NCBI RefSeq assembly: GCF_900018785.1
Contig: NZ_FCOY01000007.1
Span: forward strand, 619,313 to 683,312
Source: Xanthomonas massiliensis
GTDB lineage: Bacteria; Pseudomonadota; Gammaproteobacteria; Xanthomonadales; Xanthomonadaceae
DNA: 64,000 bases
Direction of reading: 5' to 3'
The position numbers and the translations under genes were made by a program. Position 1 is the stretch's first letter. Every line of letters begins with the position of its first letter. The notes below the pieces were generated by a model. That model saw only the letters and a program-made list of their open reading frames with translations. It was not told the DNA's origin and ran no database searches. This document shows positions 7,650 to 14,652 of this stretch, in pieces.

Positions 7650-9881
7650 TCAGAAGTTGGCGCGGAACTGCACGCCCCAGATGCGCGGGTCGTTGATGAA
7701 GCCGGTCAGGTTGTCGAAGTCGATCGCACCGGTGGCACGGATCTGGTTGGTGCAGTTGCGGCAGAACACCGAGGCCTCGTAGGCGCCGGCGCCCCAGGTG
7801 TAGCCGAGCTTCACGCCGCCCTCGAACAACGGCTGTCCGACGAACTCCCTGGATTCGTACAGGAAGAAGTTGACCTCGCTGCGGTAGGACCAGTCGGTGT
7901 AGACGAACAGCTCGCCCTCTGCCAGCGGCACGCCGTAGCGCAGGGTGATGTTGCCGATCCACTTGGCCGCCTGCGGCAGCGGGTTGCCGTACAGCTGCGC
8001 GTAGCCGTTGGCATCGACCGGGTCGGTGACGGTGCACACCCAGGCCGAGCAGGTGGCCGTGGCCAGGTCGCGGTCCTTGATCTCGGTGTGGTTGTAGCTG
8101 CCGTTCAGGCCCAGGCGCAGGTTCTCGGTGAGCAGGGCCTCGAAGTCGAACTCGGCGCCGTAGGCCTCGCTCTTCTTCGCGTTGATCAGCTGCACCGCGT
8201 TGGAGGTGCCGCCGACCGCGGTCAGCTGCTGGTCCTTGATGTCCATGGTGTACAGGTCGAACCCGAGCCGGGCGCGACGGTCCCACAGGTCGGCCTTCAC
8301 GCCGACCTCGAAGGACTTGACCGTCTCCGGGTCGGCCACGGTCACCGGCACGCCCGCCGACGGCGGGCCGAAGCTGGCGCCGCGGAAGCCGGTGGCGAAA
8401 CGCGCGTACAGGTTGACCGCCTCGTTCAGCGCGAAGGTGACGCTGGCGTCGCCGGTGACCTTGGAGCCGCTGTTCTCGCCGCCGATCGGGGCCGCGCCGG
8501 CATCCTGCCAGTCGAGGATGTCGAAGGTCTTCTTGTCGTGGGTGTAGCGCAGGCCGGCGCGCAGGTCCCAGCGGTCGCTGGCCTGGTAGTTGAGCGAACC
8601 GAACGCGGCCCAGGAGGTGTTCTTCTGCCGGGTCAGGTTGTAGCCGGTCAGCGCGCCGCCGGCGATGGTGTCGTAGGTGAAGGACTGCCCGCGCACGTTG
8701 TCGCTGAAGTAGTACAGGCCGCCCTGCCAGGCCAGCGGGCCGTCGCCCTGCGATTCCAGGCGCAGCTCCTGGCTGAACTGGTCCAGGCCCTTGATGCCGC
8801 CGGCGGTCTCCACCGAGAACGGGATGAAGCCCGGGCCGTAGGGCTGGCCGGGATCGACAAAGGCGCCGGCGCCGTAGCCGCCGTCGATGTCGCCGCGGCT
8901 GTAGTACTTGCCGATGGTCTCGTAGCCGGTGATCGAGTGCAGGGCGAGCTCGCCCAGGTTCCAGGTCAGGTTGGCGCTGGCGCCCCAGGTGGTCAGCTGC
9001 TGGGTGTTGTGGGCATCGACATAGGCCTTGTCCGGGTCGAAGCCGTCCACGAGCTTGTTGCTGCCGGACTCGAAGATGTTGGCGCGGAACAGGCGCGCGG
9101 TGCCGTTGAGCTTGCGCACGTGCGCGTTGAACAGCGCCTCGAAATCGTCGCCGGGCCGGAACAGCAGCTGCAGGCGCGCGGCGCTGTCGTCGTAGCCCTC
9201 CAGCTTCTGGCCGCTGACCTGGCTGGTCACCCAGTCGTCGCGGTGCTGCTGCAGGATCGACAGGCGCACCGCCCAGGCATCGTTGATCGGCAGGTTGAGC
9301 GCGCCTTCCAGCGAGCTGGTGGCGTGGGTGCCGTAGGACAGGCTGGCGTAGCCGCCGATGTCGCCGAACTGCGGCCGCGCCGAGTTGACCTTGACCACGC
9401 CGGCCGGCGTGTTGCGGCCGAACTGGGTGCCCTGCGGGCCGCGCAGCACTTCGACGCTGTCCAGGTCGAACAGCGGGAAGCCCTTGAGGAAGGCGTTCTC
9501 GTAGACGATGTCGTCGTAGACGAAGGACACCGGCTGCGAGGCGTAGGTGGTGTAGTCGGTGTTGCCGTAGCCACGGATGTAGAAGCGCGGGAACACGCGG
9601 CCGTTGGAGGACTCAATGTTCAGGCTCGGGGCCTTGCCGGCCAGGACGCGCACGTCCGAGGCGCTGGTGGAGAGGGCGTCCAGGTATTCCGGGCGCAGCA
9701 CCGTGGCCGAGACCGGGACGTCCCTGGAATCCTCGGCGCGGCGTTCGGCGGTGACCTTGACCGCATCCAGGCGGGCGACGCCGGCGTCGGCCTGCTGGGC
9801 CTGGGCGGGCAAGGCGGCCATCGCCACGGCGGCGGCAACGGCGAGGGAGAGCGAACTGCGGGCGAGCGTGCTGGCGATCAT
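7650..9881 (-). CDS. TonB-dependent outer-membrane receptor
   Basis: A 743-residue TonB-dependent receptor for active uptake of a large ligand (siderophore, vitamin, glycan or similar) across the outer membrane. The start MIASTLARSSLSLAVAAAVA (ATG at 9879-9881) gives a clean signal peptide ending ALPAQAQQ; the frame is open far upstream, but that part is Arg/Pro-rich and unlike the family. The plug domain (about residues 35-165) contains IRGYGNTDY and LDSVEVLRGPQGTQFGRNT, the canonical plug motif. The beta-barrel follows and the chain ends with aromatic Phe (GVQFRANF), the outer-membrane insertion signal. It is convergent with coaE and monocistronic. No regulator or transport gene lies beside it, so the ligand cannot be predicted. 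Confidence 0.92.
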   Translation of the reverse strand: MIASTLARSSLSLAVAAAVAMAALPAQAQQADAGVARLDAVKVTAERRAEDSRDVPVSATVLRPEYLDALSTSASDVRVLAGKAPSLNIESSNGRVFPRFYIRGYGNTDYTTYASQPVSFVYDDIVYENAFLKGFPLFDLDSVEVLRGPQGTQFGRNTPAGVVKVNSARPQFGDIGGYASLSYGTHATSSLEGALNLPINDAWAVRLSILQQHRDDWVTSQVSGQKLEGYDDSAARLQLLFRPGDDFEALFNAHVRKLNGTARLFRANIFESGSNKLVDGFDPDKAYVDAHNTQQLTTWGASANLTWNLGELALHSITGYETIGKYYSRGDIDGGYGAGAFVDPGQPYGPGFIPFSVETAGGIKGLDQFSQELRLESQGDGPLAWQGGLYYFSDNVRGQSFTYDTIAGGALTGYNLTRQKNTSWAAFGSLNYQASDRWDLRAGLRYTHDKKTFDILDWQDAGAAPIGGENSGSKVTGDASVTFALNEAVNLYARFATGFRGASFGPPSAGVPVTVADPETVKSFEVGVKADLWDRRARLGFDLYTMDIKDQQLTAVGGTSNAVQLINAKKSEAYGAEFDFEALLTENLRLGLNGSYNHTEIKDRDLATATCSAWVCTVTDPVDANGYAQLYGNPLPQAAKWIGNITLRYGVPLAEGELFVYTDWSYRSEVNFFLYESREFVGQPLFEGGVKLGYTWGAGAYEASVFCRNCTNQIRATGAIDFDNLTGFINDPRIWGVQFRANF

Positions 9882-10274
9882 GGTCGACCCCGGGGCGAAT
9901 GGGTGGGTGACGAATGTGTCGGTACGTTGCGATGCTGCAACGCCACAAGTAAACCATGACATTTTCTTAACACCAAGACCGGGTGGCGGACGGGCGGCCG
10001 GCGGTGGCGATGCGCTTTCCTGGGAAGCGCGCGCCGCACGGTGCGACACGGACTGCCGGGGACCGCCCGATGGGCATTGAAGGCGGGCGCGATGGACAGG
10101 ATGCCGGTCCGTGCTCCCCGGGCGGCGGCGCCGCCGGCGGTGTTCCGGCGGGGGCTTTGATGCAGTCACGCCACTCCCGTCCTCGAAACGCCTTGGCGCA
10201 GGCCCAGCGGGCGCTTCAGGCCAGGGAATGTCTTGGATCCAGGAAACGGGTCGTGGATAGTGAACTGCGGATCC

Positions 10275-10310
10275 GGTCTGGATACGGGTCTGGATGTGGG
10301 TCTGGATGTG
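10275..10310. repeat. 12-bp tandem repeat, three units
   Basis: Three consecutive units GGTCTGGATACG, GGTCTGGATGTG and GGTCTGGATGTG, followed by the degenerate GGTGCGCATCCG. The unit is a multiple of three, so on the minus strand it encodes a repeated His/Arg-Ile-Gln-Thr, but there is no other sign of a gene. Confidence 0.8.
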
Positions 10311-11043
10311 GGTGCGCATCCGCTGGTCAGGCCGCGGCGGGAAAGGCCGGGGCGGGTTCGTGCTCCGGCAAACTCATCGACCGTTTCCCGCTCGGCTCCG
10401 GCCGCCTTTCTTCGCCTTTCTTCGCCCTTCCCGGAATTGGCAAGTTTGCGGCTTCGGTCCTGCCACGAGGTCCTCCACGTTCGTTTTGCATTTGGCTTCG
10501 GTAGCTCCACGCTCCAGGCTTCGCCCGGCAAGCCCTCGTCTTGCGGGCTGTGGGGTCATCGGCCTTCGTTGTGTCGTTCCCAGCAAAGCAGGCGACACGG
10601 GCCGAGCTGCGACTCCATCACCCCCTCGCTGCCCAACAAATCGTTCAGGCGCCGCTATCGCCATGCGGGTCGGCTCGGGCGATGGCGTCACCGCAGTCCG
10701 GCGTCACCGACCGCCTCGTCAACCGAGTGCCAATGCACCGGCATGCGGCCATCGCTGGTTGTAGTACTTTCCATCGCCGGCCCGAAGTCGCGAGCGTGTC
10801 CGGAATCCGCCACGACGCGCCAGGCGCGCGGCAGCGGCACGCCAGCGCTCGTCGACGGCGACAGGCAGAACCGCCGGGACGGATCGCGCCGTCGTGGGCC
10901 GCCACAACCCGCAATCCGCGGGATACGACACGAAGACATGCACCCCGCATTCGGCACCAGACGCCGGGACTGAACCGGATTGCCTGCAGCATCGCCCCCC
11001 GCATCGGCACGACATCGCGTGGGCCACCCTGCCCGCCCGGCCC

Positions 11044-11125
11044 CATCCAGGCGATGCGCGTGCCAGCGCAAGGCGCGCCCGTATCATCCAGGCGATGCGC
11101 GTGCCAGCGCAAGGCGCGCCCGTAT
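11044..11125. repeat. 41-bp perfect tandem duplication
   Basis: The 41-bp sequence starting CATCCAGGCGATGCGCGTGC occurs at 11044-11084 and again, identical, at 11085-11125, directly abutting. It lies about 60 bp downstream of the prpD stop codon. No protein-coding role is apparent. Confidence 0.9.
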
Positions 11126-11181
11126 CGACGATCCCCGCCCCGCCGCAACCACGCTCCAGGGCGCGGATGCGGCGGATGCCC

Positions 11182-12639
11182 TCAGATCGCGTACAGATCC
11201 ACGTACTCGTGCACCGGCAGTGCCTCCAGCCGCGCCGGGTCCAGGGACACGTCCAGGATCGCCTGCTGCTGCCGCGCCGGGAAGCGTCGCGCCAGGTTGG
11301 TGCGGAACTTGGCCTCCAGCAGCGGGATGCCCTCCGCGCGGCGGCGGCGATGGCCGATCGGGTATTCCACCACCACCTCGGGCAGCCGCGTGCCGTCCTC
11401 GAACTCGACCGTGAGCGCGTTGGCGATGGAGCGCTTGTCCGGGTCGTGGTAGTCGGCGGTGAACTGCGCGTCCTCCACGCACACGCTGCGCTCGCGCAGC
11501 GCGTCGATGCGCGGGTCGGCGGCCACCGCGTCCTCGTAGTCGGCGGCGGTCAGGCGGCCGAAGATCAGCGGCACCGCGACCATGTACTGGATGCAATGGT
11601 CGCGGTCGGCCGGATTGTCCAGCGGCCCCTGCTTGTCGATGATGCGCATGCACGCCTGCTGGGTGCGGATGGTCACCCGGCGGATGTCCTCCACCCGGCG
11701 TCCGCTGCGCGCCAGTTCGCCGTGCAGGATCATCGCCGCCTCCACCGCGGTCTGCGCGTGGAACTCGGCCGGGAAGCTGATCTTGAACAGCACGTTCTCC
11801 ATCACGTAGCTGCCGTACGGGCGCTGGAACCGGAACGGCCGGCCCTTGAAGAGCACGTCGTAGAAACCCCAGGTCGGGGCGGTCAGCACGCTCGGGTAGC
11901 CCATCTCGCCCTTGGCGGCCATCAGCGCCAGGCGCACGCCGCGGCTGGTGGCGTCGCCCGCGGCCCAGCTCTTGCGCGAACCGGTATTGGGCGCGTGGCG
12001 GTAGGTGCGCAGGCTCTGCCCGTCCACCCAGGCCAGCGACACCGCGTTGATGACCTCCTCGCGCGCGAGTCCCAGCATCTGCGCCACCACCGCGGCGGTG
12101 GCCACCTTGACCAGCACCACGTGGTCCAGGCCGACCTGGTTGAACGCGTTCTCCAGGGCGATGCAGCCCTGGATCTCGTGCGCCTTGATCATCGCGCCCA
12201 GCACCGCCTTCATCGCCAGCGGTGCGTGGCCGCCGGCCACCGCCGTGCGGCTGAGCCAGTCGGCGGTGGCGAGGATGCCGCCGAGGTTGTCGGACGGATG
12301 GCCCCACTCCGCCGCCAGGAAGGTGTCGTTGAAGTCCAGCCAGCGCACCATCGCGCCGAGGTCGAAGGCGGCCTTCACCGGATCGAGCTGGAACGAAGTG
12401 CCCGGCACCCTGGCGCCATGGGGCACCACCGTGCCGGGCACGATCGGGCCGAGCAGCTTGGTGCAGGCGGGGTAGCCCAGCGCCTCCAGGCCGCAGCCGA
12501 GCGTGTCGATCAGGCAGTGGCGCGCGGTGTCCCAGGCCAGCGCGGAGTCGATGCGGTAGTCGAGGACGTAGTCGGCGATATCGACCAGGACCTGGTCGGG
12601 CGGCGGGCGGCGGGCGGACGGGGCATGGGATGCGGACAT
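11182..12639 (-). CDS. prpD: 2-methylcitrate dehydratase PrpD
   Basis: A 485-residue MmgE/PrpD-family enzyme acting on 2-methylcitrate in the methylcitrate cycle. The ATG at 12637-12639 has a good Shine-Dalgarno sequence (AAAGGAG) just upstream and gives MSASHAPSARRPPPDQVLVD. Characteristic stretches are WDTARHCLIDTLGCGLEAL, WLDFNDTFLAAEWGHPSDN, and FKISFPAEFHAQTAVEAA. It is the last gene of the prp operon, 107 bp after prpF. In organisms with AcnD and PrpF, AcnD can perform this dehydration, so prpD may be partly redundant; retention of both is common in gammaproteobacteria. Confidence 0.95.
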   Translation of the reverse strand: MSASHAPSARRPPPDQVLVDIADYVLDYRIDSALAWDTARHCLIDTLGCGLEALGYPACTKLLGPIVPGTVVPHGARVPGTSFQLDPVKAAFDLGAMVRWLDFNDTFLAAEWGHPSDNLGGILATADWLSRTAVAGGHAPLAMKAVLGAMIKAHEIQGCIALENAFNQVGLDHVVLVKVATAAVVAQMLGLAREEVINAVSLAWVDGQSLRTYRHAPNTGSRKSWAAGDATSRGVRLALMAAKGEMGYPSVLTAPTWGFYDVLFKGRPFRFQRPYGSYVMENVLFKISFPAEFHAQTAVEAAMILHGELARSGRRVEDIRRVTIRTQQACMRIIDKQGPLDNPADRDHCIQYMVAVPLIFGRLTAADYEDAVAADPRIDALRERSVCVEDAQFTADYHDPDKRSIANALTVEFEDGTRLPEVVVEYPIGHRRRRAEGIPLLEAKFRTNLARRFPARQQQAILDVSLDPARLEALPVHEYVDLYAI

Positions 12640-12746
12640 GGAGCGCTCCTTTGGCAGGGATGCCGTCGGGAAGGAGATTGCCTGGCCGCCATGGGCTGCT
12701 GGGTGACGGGGCCTGTCCCGACAGCGCGCGCAGGCCCCGGCTAGGA

Positions 12747-14021
12747 TCAGAAGGCGTCGCCGGGCACCCGCACCCAGCCTTCCATCAGGATGCGCGCGCT
12801 GCGGCTCATCACCGCCCGGGTGACGGTCCATTCGCCACCGACCTGCTCCACCGCCGCGCCCACGCGCAGCGTGCCGGACGGGTGGCCGAAGCGTACCGCC
12901 TCGCGCGGCCCGCCGCCGGCGGCGAGGTTGACCAGCGTGCCCGGCACCGCCGCCGCCGTGGCGATGGCCACCGACGCGGTGCCCATCATCGCGTGGTGCA
13001 GCTTGCCCATCGACATGGCGCGCACCAGCAGGTCGATGTCGCCGGCGGCGACCGGCTTGCCGGCCGAGGTCACGTAGTCGCGCGGCGGCGCGACGAAGGC
13101 CACCTTGGGCGTGTGCTGGCGGGTGGCCGCTTCCGCCGGCGTCTTGATCAGGCCCATGCGCAGCGCGCCGGCCACGCGGATCGCCTCCAGCTTCGCCAGC
13201 GCCGCCGCATCGCCGTTGATCGCCGGCTGCAGCTCGGTGCCGGTGAAGCCGATGGCCGCGGCATCGACGAAGATGGTCGGGATGCCGGCGGTGATCAGCG
13301 TGGCCTGGAGCGTGCCGACGCCGGGCACGTCGAGGTCGTCCACCGCGTGCCCGGTGGGGAACATGGCGCCGCCGCCCTCGCCTTCGCCGTCGTCGGCCGG
13401 GTCGAGGAACTCCAGCACGATCTCCGCGGCCGGGAAGGTCACCCCGTCCAGTTCGAAGTCGCCGGTCTCCTGCACCTGCCCGGCCGTGACCGGCACGTGG
13501 GCGAGGATGGTCTTGCCGATGTTGGCCTGCCAGATGCGCACCACCACCACGCCGTTGTCCGGCACGCGCGCCTTGTCCACATAGCCGGCATGCAGCGCGA
13601 ACGCGCCGGCGGCGGTGCTCAGGTTGCCGCAGTTGCCGGACCAGTCGACGAAGTCCTCGTCGATGCTGACCTGGCCGTACAGGTAGTCGATGTCGTGGCC
13701 GGGCTGCGTGCTCGGCGCGACGATCACGCACTTGCTGGTGGACGAGGTCGCCCCGCCCATGCCGTCGGTCTGCTTGCCGTACGGGTCGGGCGAGCCGATC
13801 ACCCGCTGCAGCAGCCGGTCGCGCGCCTTGCCCGGTACGCGCGCGGCCTCGGGAAGGTCCTCCAGGCGGAAGAACACACCCTTGGAGGTGCCGCCGCGCA
13901 TGTAGGTGGCGGGGATGCGGACTTGGGGCGCAAGGAAGAACACGCCCTTGGAGGTGCCGCCGCGCATGTAGGTGGCGGGGATGCGGACTTGGGGCGCAAG
14001 GGGCGGGGACTGGCGGGACAT
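12747..14021 (-). CDS. prpF: 2-methyl-aconitate isomerase PrpF, with duplicated N-terminal segment
   Basis: A 424-residue PrpF-family cis-trans isomerase that converts the AcnD product into the 2-methyl-cis-aconitate used by the next hydratase step. Family motifs are RGGTSKGVFF at the N-terminus, MGGATSSTSKCVIVAPS, VDWSGNCGNLSTAAGAFA and GHPSGTLRVGA. The protein is about 22 residues longer than expected because LAPQVRIPATYMRGGTSKGV-FF occurs twice in tandem (66-bp duplication at 13869-14000). The frame stays open. The duplicated strand carries a conserved glycine-rich motif, so one copy must be looped out if the enzyme is active. It lies between a 2H phosphoesterase gene and prpD. Confidence 0.9.
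   Translation of the reverse strand: MSRQSPPLAPQVRIPATYMRGGTSKGVFFLAPQVRIPATYMRGGTSKGVFFRLEDLPEAARVPGKARDRLLQRVIGSPDPYGKQTDGMGGATSSTSKCVIVAPSTQPGHDIDYLYGQVSIDEDFVDWSGNCGNLSTAAGAFALHAGYVDKARVPDNGVVVVRIWQANIGKTILAHVPVTAGQVQETGDFELDGVTFPAAEIVLEFLDPADDGEGEGGGAMFPTGHAVDDLDVPGVGTLQATLITAGIPTIFVDAAAIGFTGTELQPAINGDAAALAKLEAIRVAGALRMGLIKTPAEAATRQHTPKVAFVAPPRDYVTSAGKPVAAGDIDLLVRAMSMGKLHHAMMGTASVAIATAAAVPGTLVNLAAGGGPREAVRFGHPSGTLRVGAAVEQVGGEWTVTRAVMSRSARILMEGWVRVPGDAF
13869..14000 (-). repeat. 66-bp in-frame tandem duplication inside prpF
   Basis: 13869-13934 and 13935-14000 are the same 66-bp sequence with a single mismatch (ACACACC versus ACACGCC). The unit encodes 22 residues and is a multiple of three, so the prpF frame is preserved. 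The single synonymous difference suggests a real, not brand-new, duplication rather than a trivial assembly stutter. Confidence 0.93.
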
Positions 14022-14073
14022 CGTGGACTCCGGGGTGCGGGCAATCAGGTCGGGAGGGTGAAGCGGGCCGCGT

Positions 14074-14652
14074 TCAGAACAGGCCCATCTGGGTGGCGGG
14101 CGGATCGGTTTCCGGCAGCAGCGGCCAGCGGCCGATCACCTCGTAGGCATAGGGCCGGCCGGCACCGACCACCAGCAGCAGTTCGTCGAGGGTCCATGCC
14201 AGCGGCGGATCGAGCGCGATGCGTTGCAGCGTTTCGCGGGCGCAGTAGCTCAGCGTCATGTGCGGCGTCACGCCGGTGGCGATGGCCGCATGGCCGGCAT
14301 CGGCGAGCGCGGTGCGGATGCAGGCGGCCGTCGCGTCGAAGGCGCGCGGGCGGCCGCGTGCACGCAGCGTCCAGTGGATGCGGCCCGGCTCGTCGCCGCT
14401 GCCGTCGATGCGGTTGAAGTGCAGGGTGCAGGCATGGGCAAGGATCGCCGCGCCGACGCGCAGCAGCGCGTCGCACTCGGCCGGGGTCGGGTCGAACACC
14501 CGCTCGGACCAGGACTGGTGCCAGTTGCCGGGGGCGAACATCGCCCCGCGCAGGCGCCGGTCCAGGTCGTGCGCCGCCACCCGCGCCTGCGCCTGTTCGC
14601 GCCACGCCGGCGGCGGCATCGACGCGAAGAACAGGCGCGCGCGCCCGCTCAT
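14074..14652 (-). CDS. 2H phosphoesterase / 2'-5' RNA ligase-like protein
   Basis: A 192-residue protein starting MSGRARLFFASMPPPAWREQ, typical of the LigT/ThpR 2H family, which hydrolyses or ligates 2'-5' or cyclic phosphodiester bonds. The two catalytic His-x-Thr/Ser motifs appear as NWHQSWSERVF (HxS variant) and HMTLSYC (HxT). The second half keeps WTLDELLLVVGAG. Its ATG overlaps the acnD stop codon (ATGA), so it is translationally coupled inside the prp operon, 52 bp before prpF. A nucleic-acid or cyclic-phosphodiester enzyme has no known part in propionate catabolism. The substrate is unknown. Confidence 0.78.
   Translation of the reverse strand: MSGRARLFFASMPPPAWREQAQARVAAHDLDRRLRGAMFAPGNWHQSWSERVFDPTPAECDALLRVGAAILAHACTLHFNRIDGSGDEPGRIHWTLRARGRPRAFDATAACIRTALADAGHAAIATGVTPHMTLSYCARETLQRIALDPPLAWTLDELLLVVGAGRPYAYEVIGRWPLLPETDPPATQMGLF

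Larger units (their letters stand above)
9882..11181. other. 1.3-kb gene-poor region with repeats
   Basis: No gene I recognise lies between the receptor and prpD. Frames are open on both strands because of high GC, but their products are Arg/Pro/Ser-rich and overlap. The stretch contains a 12-bp tandem repeat (10275-10310), a 10-bp direct repeat CTTTCTTCGC near 10403-10425, and a 41-bp tandem duplication (11044-11125). A short minus-strand string near 10770-10850 (KYYNQRWPH) faintly recalls the end of an integrase-type transposase, but I could not extend it. The first 100 bp hold the receptor's promoter region. Confidence 0.5.

Noticed and set aside
6861-9959. A 1000-codon plus-strand frame across coaE and the TonB-dependent receptor
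   Set aside because: It is the antisense shadow of the receptor, whose signal peptide, plug motif and C-terminal Phe are clear on the minus strand.
9882-10319. N-terminal extension of the TonB-dependent receptor to 889 residues
   Set aside because: The added part is Arg/Pro/Gln-rich and contains the 12-bp repeat; the ATG at 9881 gives a normal signal peptide.
10640-10850. Transposase or integrase remnant (KYYNQRWPH on the minus strand)
   Set aside because: Only one short string resembles an integrase C-terminus. No DDE residues, inverted ends or target duplication could be found, so it is noted but not called.
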